Below are positions 52,438 to 63,443 of a stretch of 64,000 nucleotides of DNA, piece after piece. The translations under genes and the position numbers were made by a program. Numbering within the stretch: the stretch's first letter is position 1; each line of letters opens with the position of its first letter. The notes beneath the pieces were generated by a model. The model was not told where the DNA came from, ran no database searches, and saw nothing but the letters and a program-made list of their open reading frames with translations. Origin of the DNA: Chloroflexota bacterium (lineage in GTDB: Bacteria > Chloroflexota > Dehalococcoidia > Bin125); contig VXQT01000034.1 of assembly GCA_009838915.1 (NCBI GenBank), positions 37,896 to 101,895 on the forward strand, given 5' to 3'.

Positions 52438-52505
52438 ACGCTCGATGCCGCTAGTCAAAGTCGGCGCTAGGCTCACCTGCGGAGGCGGAGAGCGAGGATC
52501 TGATC

Positions 52506-53504
52506 ATGATGCGATATCGCAAGCTGGGCCGAACGGGACTGGTGGTATCGGAGATTGGCGTGGGCGGCGGCGGGATCGGTCACGTCTGGGGCGAGACGAC
52601 CGATGAGGCGATTGCAGAAACGATCGCGCTGGCCATGTCGGAGGGGATCAATTTCTTCGATGTCGCGCCGAGCTATGGCAACGGTGCGGCGGAGCGCAAT
52701 CTGGGCCGTGCGCTAGTGGAGGCGCTGCAGGGAGTGGGCCGCGACATGCTGGTCGCGACCAAGGTCGCGCTGAGCAAGGAGGACCTGGACGACGTACCGG
52801 GCGCCGTTGAGCGTGGGATCCATGAGTCGCTCGAGCGTCTGCGCCGCGAAAGGATCGACATCTTCCAGTTGCACAACACAATCACGTCCGAGCGGGGGCG
52901 CTATCGCCGCTCGATTTCGGTGGACGATGCGATGCTCGCCGTCGAGACGCTGCACAGGCTCAAGCAGGACGGACTGACGCGCTTCATCGGCATTACCGGC
53001 ATGGGCGAGGCTGAGCGCGTGCGCGAAGTTCTGGGCCGCGCCGAGCTGGACACGGTGCAGTGCTACTACAACCTGCTCAACGACTCGAACGCGCGACCGC
53101 TGCCGCCAGGATCCAGCTTGCACGATCACGGTCAACTGCTGCCGCTGGCCGCTGAGTTGGGTCTAGGCGTGATTGGCATTCGCAACCTCTCGGGCGGCGC
53201 GCTGTCGAACGGTCTCGATCGTGGAGTCGAACCACAGTCACTGGTCGCCATGGACGCGAGGCGGGCGGAGACATTGCGATTTCTCGAAGACGACGGCATT
53301 CCGCTGTCGCGCTGGTCGGCCAGGTTCGCGTTGCAGCAGGCAGCGATCTCCAGTGTCGTGCCAGGCGTGAAGAACAGCGACGAACTCGCCGATCAGATCG
53401 CGGCTGTGAACATGCCGGACATCGATCACGATCAACTCGCCCGGATCGACGCGCTGCGGGCCCAGGATTTCGGATTGCCGCAACCCGACGATCGCGTGTT
53501 GTAG
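52506..53504 (+). CDS. aldo/keto reductase
   Basis: This 332-residue NADPH-dependent TIM-barrel reductase has the catalytic tetrad in place: Asp and Tyr in NFFDVAPSYGNG, Lys in LVATKV, His in IFQLHNT. The N-terminal RYRKLGRTGLVVSEIGVGGG is typical of the family, as is the C-terminal SSVVPGVKNSDELADQI that binds the cofactor phosphate. GAGG lies eight bases before the ATG. The physiological carbonyl substrate is not predictable. It is followed by rex in the same direction after about 90 bases. Confidence 0.9.
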   Translation: MMRYRKLGRTGLVVSEIGVGGGGIGHVWGETTDEAIAETIALAMSEGINFFDVAPSYGNGAAERNLGRALVEALQGVGRDMLVATKVALSKEDLDDVPGAVERGIHESLERLRRERIDIFQLHNTITSERGRYRRSISVDDAMLAVETLHRLKQDGLTRFIGITGMGEAERVREVLGRAELDTVQCYYNLLNDSNARPLPPGSSLHDHGQLLPLAAELGLGVIGIRNLSGGALSNGLDRGVEPQSLVAMDARRAETLRFLEDDGIPLSRWSARFALQQAAISSVVPGVKNSDELADQIAAVNMPDIDHDQLARIDALRAQDFGLPQPDDRVL

Positions 53505-53591
53505 GCGTAACAGGCGTCCGCACCGTTGACGCCCTCGTAACGTGATTCCGCCAAGCGGTTGTAGCCTGATTGCACAGTGAAAGGGCGATCT

Positions 53592-54248
53592 GTGAGCGAG
53601 ACCGAGATCCCGGACATCGTGATCCGCCGCTTGCCGCTCTATGCGCGCGAACTGGGCCTGCTGGCGGGAGAGGGACGCGACTTCATCTCGTCCCAGGAGT
53701 TGGGACAGCGCCTGGGGGTGACGCCCGCGCAGATTCGCAAGGACCTGTCATACTTCGGTCGCTTCGGCAAACGAGGCCGCGGTTACGAGGTCGTCGGTCT
53801 TCGTGAACGGCTGCGCACCATCCTGGGGCTGAACGGACGGGTGAAGGAGATGGTGCTCGTGGGCGTGGGGCGGCTGGGACGCGCCGTGCTGGGCTACGCC
53901 GGGTTTCGGCGCGGCGGCTTTGAGGTCGTGCGCGTCTTCGATTCCGATCCGAATCAGATCGGCCGAATGATCGACAATCACCACGTGGCCGATGTCGCGA
54001 CCCTGCCTCAGTATCTGCAGAGCAGCCGAGTCGCTATGGGCATCGTCGCTGTGCCGGCAGAGGCCGCGCCCTCGGTGATCGAGATGCTGGTCTCAGGCGG
54101 CGTCCGTGCGATTCTCAGTTACGCGCCGATCACGACCAGCGTGCCGAGCGGCGTTCACCTGCGCCAGATCGATCCGGTCATGGAGCTGGAAAGCATGGCC
54201 TACTACCTCGAAGCGCCGTTCGACGGCTATGTCGAAGATCCGCAGTAG
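53592..54248 (+). CDS. rex: redox-sensing transcriptional repressor Rex
   Basis: This 218-residue repressor senses the NADH/NAD+ ratio. The N-terminal winged helix contains the family phrase RLPLYARELG, then SSQELGQRLGVTPAQIRKDLSYFGRFGKRGRGY. The Rossmann domain begins VLVGVGRLGRAVLGYAGF and ends with LEAPFDGYVEDPQ. I chose the GTG at 53592, with AGGG six bases upstream; a GTG at 53577 is an alternative nine bases after TAGCCT. I could not find a Rex operator (TTGTGA-N6-TCACAA) in the upstream gap. Confidence 0.95.
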   Translation: MSETEIPDIVIRRLPLYARELGLLAGEGRDFISSQELGQRLGVTPAQIRKDLSYFGRFGKRGRGYEVVGLRERLRTILGLNGRVKEMVLVGVGRLGRAVLGYAGFRRGGFEVVRVFDSDPNQIGRMIDNHHVADVATLPQYLQSSRVAMGIVAVPAEAAPSVIEMLVSGGVRAILSYAPITTSVPSGVHLRQIDPVMELESMAYYLEAPFDGYVEDPQ

Positions 54249-54263
54249 CTGGCGCTCGCCAAG

Positions 54264-55310
54264 CTAACGAGCGTCGGCGCCGGCGAGCGCACTCTCCGGT
54301 GCGAGCAGGTTGGGTCCGACGATGTCGAGGTTGTCCAACGCTTCGGCTGCGCCGAGCGCGACAGCGTCCTCGGCGTTGTCGGCGATCGTGACTGGTATGC
54401 CAATCTGGTCGGAGAGGTAGATGTCGAGGCCCTGGAGTCGCGCGGCGGCGCCGGTCAGCAACATGCCGCGGTCGATGATGTCGGCGGTCAGTTCCGGCGG
54501 GGTGCGCTCGAGCGTGCTGCGCGTAACCTCGACGAACGTCTGCAGCACTTGCTGAATCGAAGGCACCAGCTCGTTGGACGTGATCGCGACACTGCGTGGC
54601 ATGCCCGTGGCCTGGTCGCGGCCTCGAATCTCGGCGCGTGCCGGTTCGTCGACCGGCACGGCCGAACCGGAAGCAAACTTGAGCTCCTCGGACGTTGGTT
54701 CGCCGATCAGCAGACTGTGTCGGCGCTTGACGTGCTCGGCGATGGTCTCGGTCATCATCTGACCGCCGACGCGTGCGGACTCCCAGACGACGACGCCGTA
54801 CAGCGAAAGCACGGCGGCCTCGGACCGCCCGGCTCCGAGGTTGCCAATCAGCGTGCCTCGCGCGTCACCCATTGGCACGCCGGCGCCGATGGCCGCGGCC
54901 AGCGGATTGGCGATCAGGTGCGCCGGACGCCGCGCCCCGGCCTGCTCCGCCGCGTCGCGCACGGCCCGCCGCTCGACATTGGTGACGCCGGCCGGCGTCG
55001 CAATCATCACTTCAGGACGAACGAGGTTGAAGCGTCCGGTGACCTGGCCCATGTAGTAGCGCAGCAGGGCTTCGACGATGCGGTAGTCGTCGATCACGCC
55101 CTCTCGCATCGGATTGACCACGGTGACGGACTCGGGCGTACGACCAATCATGTTGGCGGCGTCGTTACCGGCGGCCAGCACAGCGTTCTCGGCGCTGGAG
55201 AGCGTCACCACGGTCGGCTCGTCGACCACGATGGTTCCACCGCGACCGGGTACGGCGATGCGCAGTCTGGACGTGCCGAGGTCAATCCCGAGTCGCTTGG
55301 TGAAGAGCAT
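54264..55310 (-). CDS. divergent MreB-like actin homologue
   Basis: This 348-residue actin-fold protein keeps the phosphate-1 loop GIDLGTSRLRIAV, RPEVMIATPAGVTNVERRAV and the C-terminal adenosine region LTGAAARLQGLD. However, the hydrolysis-linked EEP before AAAIGAG is ANP (Asn 135), and the phosphate-2 loop DIGGGT is NLGAGR (156-161). Loss of both Glu and Asp suggests little or no ATPase activity. It follows murA by 55 bp. It may act as a structural or regulatory paralogue of a normal MreB elsewhere in the genome. Confidence 0.82.
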   Translation of the reverse strand: MLFTKRLGIDLGTSRLRIAVPGRGGTIVVDEPTVVTLSSAENAVLAAGNDAANMIGRTPESVTVVNPMREGVIDDYRIVEALLRYYMGQVTGRFNLVRPEVMIATPAGVTNVERRAVRDAAEQAGARRPAHLIANPLAAAIGAGVPMGDARGTLIGNLGAGRSEAAVLSLYGVVVWESARVGGQMMTETIAEHVKRRHSLLIGEPTSEELKFASGSAVPVDEPARAEIRGRDQATGMPRSVAITSNELVPSIQQVLQTFVEVTRSTLERTPPELTADIIDRGMLLTGAAARLQGLDIYLSDQIGIPVTIADNAEDAVALGAAEALDNLDIVGPNLLAPESALAGADAR

Positions 55311-55365
55311 GGCGTCCTATGGCTCGATTGGTCTGCTACCGGGTGACGGTCCGTCGCGGGAACGG

Positions 55366-56661
55366 TCAGGGACTCAGTGTATCGAGGCCCGGCAGTTGCT
55401 CAATGTCTGCGCCCAGAGCGCGCAACTGTCCCGGTAGGTCCGCGTAGCCTCTGGCCAGATGCTCGACACCGTAGATGCGGCTCTCGCCCGCAGCCGCCAG
55501 CGCCGCGACGATCAGGGCGGCGGTCCCGCGAATATCGCTGCCCCGCACCATCGCCCCCGAGAAGGGGGTCGGTCCGATGATTACCGGGGCAGCGCCGCCG
55601 GCGATGATGTTTGCGCCGAACTTGCGCAGCTCGTCCAGGTGTTGCATCCGATTCTCAAAGACGCGTTCGTGCACGATCGACGTGCCCTGGACCTGGGTTA
55701 GCAGCGCCGTGATCGGTGCCTGGAGGTCGGTAGCGAAGCCGGGAAACGGGAGCGCCTGAACGTTAGTGGCATACAGCGCCGCGTCCGCATCGACGCGGAT
55801 GTCGAGCTGATTGGGGCCGAGCCGGACGTCAACGCCGATTTCGGCAAGTTTGGCGAGAAGCGCCTCATTATGTTCGGGATGTACGCCCCGCAGGCAGACA
55901 TCGCCGCGCGTCGCCGCGGCCGAAATCAACAGCGTGCCCGTCTCGATCCGGTCGGGAATCAGCTCGTGCTCGGCGCCCGAGAGCCGCTCGACGCCGTCGA
56001 TCGTGATTGTGTGTTGTCCGGCATTCGAGATCCGTGCTCCCATCCCATTCAGCATGTCGGCCAGGCAGGTGATCTCCGGCTCCATCGCGGCGTTGACGAT
56101 CTGCGTGCGTCCTTCCGCCAGCACGGCGGCGAGCAGCAGATTCTCGGTGCCCAGCACACTCGGATAGTCAAGCACGATCGTTGCGCCGCACAACCCACGC
56201 GGCGCCCTGGCGATGGTGCGGCCGCCGACCGTCTCGATTTGCGCGCCCAGGGCGCGGAACCCGGCGAGATGCACGTCCAATGGTCTCGCGCCGATTACAT
56301 CGCCACCCGGCGCGCCGCAACTGGCCTGACCGGTGCGGGCCAGGAGCGGACCCATGATCAGGAATGAGGCGCGCAGCGCAGCCGCCAACTCGTCGGGCGG
56401 CGCGCCGCCACACTCCCTCGTGTGACTGATGAACACTTCGCCGCCGGCGAACTCGGAATCAACGCCGACGAAGGTCAGGATGTCGATCAGCCGTCGAACG
56501 TCTTCGATGTCCGGGACGCGAGTGAGTCGGGAGGGTTCGTCGGACAGCAGCGCAGCGGCGAGGCAGGGCAGCGCGGCGTTCTTCGCCCCATTGACGGTGA
56601 CTTCACCGGTCAGGCGGCGCAGGCCCGTGATACGCAGGAACGATTCGGCGACGGCGCTCAT
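55366..56661 (-). CDS. murA: UDP-N-acetylglucosamine 1-carboxyvinyltransferase (MurA)
   Basis: This 431-residue enzyme performs the first committed step of peptidoglycan synthesis, transferring enolpyruvate to UDP-GlcNAc. NGAKNAALP holds the essential Lys-Asn. The active-site loop reads GAPGGDVIGARPLD, so the usual catalytic Cys (Cys 115 in E. coli) is Asp 121. The repeated inside-out barrel domains are complete. TACAGT lies six bases before the ATG, so although it follows atpC it has its own apparent leaderless promoter. Confidence 0.96.
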   Translation of the reverse strand: MSAVAESFLRITGLRRLTGEVTVNGAKNAALPCLAAALLSDEPSRLTRVPDIEDVRRLIDILTFVGVDSEFAGGEVFISHTRECGGAPPDELAAALRASFLIMGPLLARTGQASCGAPGGDVIGARPLDVHLAGFRALGAQIETVGGRTIARAPRGLCGATIVLDYPSVLGTENLLLAAVLAEGRTQIVNAAMEPEITCLADMLNGMGARISNAGQHTITIDGVERLSGAEHELIPDRIETGTLLISAAATRGDVCLRGVHPEHNEALLAKLAEIGVDVRLGPNQLDIRVDADAALYATNVQALPFPGFATDLQAPITALLTQVQGTSIVHERVFENRMQHLDELRKFGANIIAGGAAPVIIGPTPFSGAMVRGSDIRGTAALIVAALAAAGESRIYGVEHLARGYADLPGQLRALGADIEQLPGLDTLSP

Positions 56662-56667
56662 AAGGTG

Positions 56668-56673
56668 ACTGTA
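56668..56673 (-). promoter_or_regulatory. -10 element of the leaderless murA promoter
   Basis: TACAGT on the minus strand, six bases (CACCTT), then the murA ATG. It lies in the 92-bp gap after atpC. Confidence 0.5.
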
Positions 56674-56753
56674 GAGGGTGGCGGACGAGAGCTTGCCGCG
56701 AGTCCAGACCCGGTGAGGCCTGAATCAAGCGCCGTGACCGCGGACGAGTAACG

Positions 56754-57188
56754 CTAGCGAGACATCTCGCGGCCACCACCGCCTCGACGGCGGCGGTGTT
56801 CGAGGACTCGCAGTCGCTGGAGCGAACGGGCGAGCGCTGCCTGAGCGCGGGCTCGGTCGGCGTCGGAGGCCTGCTCGAGGCGTTCCTGCGCTCGTTGACG
56901 AGCGGCTTCGGCGCGTTCGGCGTCAATCTCCGAGCCGTGCTCGGCGGCGTCGGCGAGGACAGTGACTTCATCCGAGTGCACCTCGAGGAAGCCGCCGCTG
57001 ACGAAGAATTCTTCGACATCATTGCCGGTCTTGACGCGCAGTTCTCCCGGCGCCAGCGACGTGATCAGCGGGGCGTGGTTCGGCAGGATGCCGAGTTCGC
57101 CGAGCGAACCGGGCGCTACGACCTCGTCGACATCCTCCTGTCGCAGGAGGCGTCGCTCGCCGGTGATGATCTCGAGCGTGAGCGGCAT
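56754..57188 (-). CDS. atpC: ATP synthase F1 epsilon subunit
   Basis: This 144-residue protein has an N-terminal beta-barrel (MPLTLEIITGERRLL, GELGILPNHAPLITSLAPGELRV, FFVSGGFLEV) and a C-terminal helical hairpin rich in Ala/Arg/Glu that can regulate rotation. The tail ends in RRRRGGGGREMSR. The ATG at 57188 is preceded by AGAGGGGGCTCCCG, where the G run that serves as ribosome-binding site belongs to a repeat copy. It is the last atp gene. Confidence 0.94.
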   Translation of the reverse strand: MPLTLEIITGERRLLRQEDVDEVVAPGSLGELGILPNHAPLITSLAPGELRVKTGNDVEEFFVSGGFLEVHSDEVTVLADAAEHGSEIDAERAEAARQRAQERLEQASDADRARAQAALARSLQRLRVLEHRRRRGGGGREMSR

Positions 57189-57192
57189 CGGG

Positions 57193-57288
57193 AGCCCCCT
57201 CTGTCCCTCCGGGACATCTCCCCCCGCGCTGCGGGAGGAGAGTTGTGTATTGTCTCGCCGCATCTCCCCCCGCGCTGCGGGGGGAGAG
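57193..57288. repeat. GC-rich hairpin repeats inside the atp operon, copy 9
   Basis: The unit at 57193-57240 has a GTCCC-TCC-GGGAC hairpin and CCCCCGC..GCGGGAGG. 57261-57288 repeats the large hairpin. Together they fill the atpD-atpC gap and could attenuate or process the transcript there. Confidence 0.8.
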
Positions 57289-57293
57289 TTGTG

Positions 57294-58727
<1,434 letters not shown>

Positions 58728-59414
58728 CTAGGCCGCGCCGACCAGGTCGGCGGACGGCTCGGACAGCCACGTGAGTTTGAATTCGGTCAGGTCATTGACC
58801 TGCCAGTCGGATGTCAGATTGAGGTCATGGGTGAGTTCGCTGCGCACGAGGACAACCTTCATCCCGGCGGCGCTCGCGGACTCTACGCCGGCGGGCGCGT
58901 CCTCGATGGCGATGCAGCGCGCGGGGTCGACGCCCAGCTTCTCGGTGGCCTTGAGGTAGATCTCGGGCGAGGGCTTGCCCATCGAGACCTCGTCCCCGGC
59001 GGTGGTCTGGTCGAAGTAGTCGCTCAATCCCGCGCCCTTGAGCGCGGCGTCGACCCACATCCGGTGCGACGAACTGGCGACCGCAATCGGCACACCAGCT
59101 TCGCGCAGCTGCTCGACCAGCTCGCGCGCTCCGCGAATGAGCGGCGCGCCGGCCCGGTAATGTGCGAGCACATCGGCGTTGTAGCGCGCTTCGAACTGCG
59201 CGAACGGCATCGTGATCGGGTAGCGATCGCAGAGGTCGTCCCAGGTGCTGGTCAGCGTGGTACCGAGGTAGCGGAAGTAGTCCTCAAGCGGGAAGTCGAC
59301 GCCCTGTTCGGCGAGGATGATGCGCACTGCTTCGTAGTGCAGCGGCTCGGAGTCGAGCAGCACGCCGTCCATGTCGAAGATGACTGCTGAGGACTGCGGC
59401 GACGTGGTCGACAT
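58728..59414 (-). CDS. HAD-superfamily phosphatase, beta-phosphoglucomutase-like
   Basis: This 228-residue HAD hydrolase has motif I DMDGVLLDSEP (nucleophile and acid Asp), motif II in VASSSH, motif III Lys in MGKPSPEIY and motif IV in AIEDAPAGVESA. The small helical cap and sequence fit beta-phosphoglucomutase or a related sugar-phosphate or nucleotide phosphatase. It is wedged between atpG (three-base gap) and atpD (24-base gap) on the same strand, so it must be expressed with the ATP synthase. That position is unusual and no link between the functions is established. Confidence 0.9.
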   Translation of the reverse strand: MSTTSPQSSAVIFDMDGVLLDSEPLHYEAVRIILAEQGVDFPLEDYFRYLGTTLTSTWDDLCDRYPITMPFAQFEARYNADVLAHYRAGAPLIRGARELVEQLREAGVPIAVASSSHRMWVDAALKGAGLSDYFDQTTAGDEVSMGKPSPEIYLKATEKLGVDPARCIAIEDAPAGVESASAAGMKVVLVRSELTHDLNLTSDWQVNDLTEFKLTWLSEPSADLVGAA

Positions 59415-59417
59415 GAG

Positions 59418-60296
59418 TTAGCCCTTGAGCGCCTCGACGCCGCCGGTGATGTCGAGCAGTTCGGAGGTGATCTGCTCCTGGCGGGCCTTGTTGTAGACGA
59501 GCGTGAGGTCGGCGATCATGTCGTTCGCCGCGTCGGTCGCGTTGCGCATGGCGACCATGCGGGCCGACTGCTCCGAGGCGGCCGCCTCGAGCACTGCCTG
59601 GTAAACCAGCAGGTCGACGTAGCGCGGCAACAGATCGGCCAACACCTCTTGCGGTGACGGCTCGAAGATGTACTGCGTCTCTCCCGACGATTCCTCGCCG
59701 CTGGGAGGCGGCTCGACTGGGAGGATCGGTACCGTGACCGGAACCTGCGAGACGGTGTTGATGAATGAGGCGTAGACGAGCAGGACCTGGTCGACGCGGC
59801 CTTCGGTGTAGTCGTCGATGGCGATGCGAGAGATCGGCTGAGTCTCGGCCAGTCCGGGGTAGTCGCCGAGTTCCTGGAAGCTGGCGCGGAAGTTGATTCC
59901 GAAGCGCTGGAAGTAATCGCCGCCCTTGCGGCCTACCGGAATCATCGAGATGTCGCCCGAGCCGCCGGCCTCGGGTCCGAGCACGATCTCGCCGGTGTGG
60001 CGTTCGAGATTGGCGATCAATCCGCCGCAGAGCCCGCGGTCGGGCGTGATCAGGATGACGGTGGTCTCGTTGATCTCGCGCCGTTCCAGCAACGGATGTG
60101 CGGTGTCGGGATCGCCGGCGACACCGGAGAGATGTCCGAGGACGGCCTGCATCTTTTCGGCGTAGGGACGCGCCTGGAGCGCGCGGTCCTGCGCGCGGCG
60201 CATCTTGGACGCCGCCACGAGCTGGATCGCATTGGTGATCTTGGCCGTGTTCTCGACCGAACGGATGCGCCGTCGGATTTCTCGGGTGTTGGCCAT
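59418..60296 (-). CDS. atpG: ATP synthase F1 gamma subunit
   Basis: This 292-residue central shaft subunit has the N-terminal coiled-coil strand RRIRSVENTAKITNAIQLVAASKMRRAQ and the C-terminal one ARMVAMRNATDAANDMIADLTLVYNKARQEQITSELLDI. ILITPDRGLCGGLIANL lies between. A short acidic, Pro-rich insertion (EPPPSGEESSGETQ) sits in the globular part. It is transcribed after atpA with a 53-base gap. Confidence 0.97.
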   Translation of the reverse strand: MANTREIRRRIRSVENTAKITNAIQLVAASKMRRAQDRALQARPYAEKMQAVLGHLSGVAGDPDTAHPLLERREINETTVILITPDRGLCGGLIANLERHTGEIVLGPEAGGSGDISMIPVGRKGGDYFQRFGINFRASFQELGDYPGLAETQPISRIAIDDYTEGRVDQVLLVYASFINTVSQVPVTVPILPVEPPPSGEESSGETQYIFEPSPQEVLADLLPRYVDLLVYQAVLEAAASEQSARMVAMRNATDAANDMIADLTLVYNKARQEQITSELLDITGGVEALKG

Positions 60297-60349
60297 CGAC
60301 CGTTCCCGCTCTCTCTATGCCTCTGTGCTGGTACCGCGCCGCCGGTTGC

Positions 60350-61876
<1,527 letters not shown>

Positions 61877-61898
61877 GATGCTGACTCCTTCGGTGTGC

Positions 61899-62438
61899 TT
61901 AGCCCTGGGCAAGCGAGCGGCGCATGGTGGCGAGCCGCGTGCGAACGGATCCGTCGATGATGCGGTCGCCGATCTGTACGACGGCCCCGCCAATGATCTG
62001 ACTGTCGACCGTCTCGTTGAGCGAGACGGTCTCCGCGTCGGTGTAGCTGCGCACGGCGGCCTCGACGGCGGCGCGCGCGTCGTCCGAGAGCGGCACGGCC
62101 GTGGTGACCGTCGCCTCGGCGATGCCGCGTACCTCATTCAGACGGTCGCGGAAAGCCTCGGCGATCTGCGCCGTCAGGTTGGCCCGACGCTTGCGCACGA
62201 GCAGCTTGGCGAAGTTGCCCGCGGCGGTCTGCACGTCGGGCAGCGCCTGGTCGAGCACCTGTTCCTTTTGCTCCTGCGTGACGCGGGTCGAGATCAGGAA
62301 CCCGTAGATGGTCTGATCCGCGAAGAGCTGGGCGATGTCGCCGAGATCGGACAGCCAGCGCTCGTGCGACGCGGTGTCGTGTGCGATACCGAAGACGGCA
62401 TCGGCGTAGCGTCGGGCGGCTGGGTCGCTCTGCGGCAC
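61899..62438 (-). CDS. atpH: ATP synthase F1 delta subunit
   Basis: This 179-residue OSCP/delta subunit joins F1 to the peripheral stalk. [12 protein letters not shown] opens the N-terminal helical domain, and the conserved C-terminal phrase [29 protein letters not shown] is present. The start is GTG with GAGGAG seven bases upstream. The spacing to atpA (22 bases) and atpF (34 bases) is compact. Confidence 0.96.
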   Translation of the reverse strand: MPQSDPAARRYADAVFGIAHDTASHERWLSDLGDIAQLFADQTIYGFLISTRVTQEQKEQVLDQALPDVQTAAGNFAKLLVRKRRANLTAQIAEAFRDRLNEVRGIAEATVTTAVPLSDDARAAVEAAVRSYTDAETVSLNETVDSQIIGGAVVQIGDRIIDGSVRTRLATMRRSLAQG

Positions 62439-62472
62439 GCGGGACTCCTCGTCTTGCTCTTCTCGGGTTCGG

Positions 62473-62964
62473 TCAGTTCTGTGACGACTCGGCGAGCACG
62501 TCGGCGATCAGGCGTTGGTGGTCGTCGGCGTCGAGCGACTGGCCGATCACGCGCTCGGCGGCGGCGATCGCCATGCCGGCGAACTCGTTGCGCAGTTGCT
62601 GGACGGCCTGATCGCGTTCCTGCTCGATCTCCGAGCGGGCGCGTTCGATTAGCTGATCCGCCTGGACCGAGGCGTTGTCTCGCGCTTCCGATTCGATCCG
62701 CTGGGCGAGTTCCTGCGCCTGAGCGACGAGTCGCTGCGCTTCCTCGCGTCCCTGTTGGATCTCGGCGAGCGCTTCGGTGCGCGCCTCTTCAGCCGCTTCC
62801 TGGGCTCGCTCCGAGGCCGTGAGGCCTTCCTCGATGCGCTTGCGGCGCTCGTCGAGGACGCGGCCCAACGGCTTGTAGAGCAGGAAGACCAGGAGGGCGA
62901 ACAGGATGCCGAAACTGATGAAGTGGGTGATCAGTCCGGCGAGGTTGAGACCGAGTGCGTCCAT
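62473..62964 (-). CDS. atpF: ATP synthase F0 b subunit
   Basis: This 163-residue peripheral-stalk subunit has one N-terminal membrane helix (LITHFISFGILFALLVFLLYKPLGRVLDERR). A long charged coiled coil follows (ERAQEAAEEARTEALAEIQQGREEAQRLV in two pieces), ending with a delta-binding tail. There is only one b gene, so the stalk should be a homodimer. The gap to atpE is 124 bases and contains a strong hairpin. Confidence 0.96.
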   Translation of the reverse strand: MDALGLNLAGLITHFISFGILFALLVFLLYKPLGRVLDERRKRIEEGLTASERAQEAAEEARTEALAEIQQGREEAQRLVAQAQELAQRIESEARDNASVQADQLIERARSEIEQERDQAVQQLRNEFAGMAIAAAERVIGQSLDADDHQRLIADVLAESSQN

Positions 62965-63067
62965 ACGGTCCTGCCAATCAATCTGTTCCCGCGGATGTTC
63001 GTCTCAACGCGGCGCAGCAGACTTGTGCTGTGCGAGCCGAGCCGAGACGAGTAGCGGGTGCTTCCGG

Positions 63068-63087
63068 CTCTCGGCGTCTGCCGAGAG
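63068..63087 (-). other. hairpin after atpE inside the operon
   Basis: CTCTCGGC-GTCT-GCCGAGAG is an eight-base perfect stem starting one base after the atpE stop codon. No T run follows on the minus strand, so full termination is unlikely; stabilising or processing the atpBE part of the message is more plausible. Confidence 0.5.
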
Positions 63088-63088
63088 G

Positions 63089-63421
<333 letters not shown>

Positions 63422-63443
63422 TCATGCCTCAGTTTCCAAGCGG

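Noticed and set aside
8746-57288. GC-rich repeats considered as a CRISPR array or insertion sequence
   Set aside because: Copies are scattered, differ in sequence, vary in orientation and have no regular spacers, cas genes or transposase nearby.
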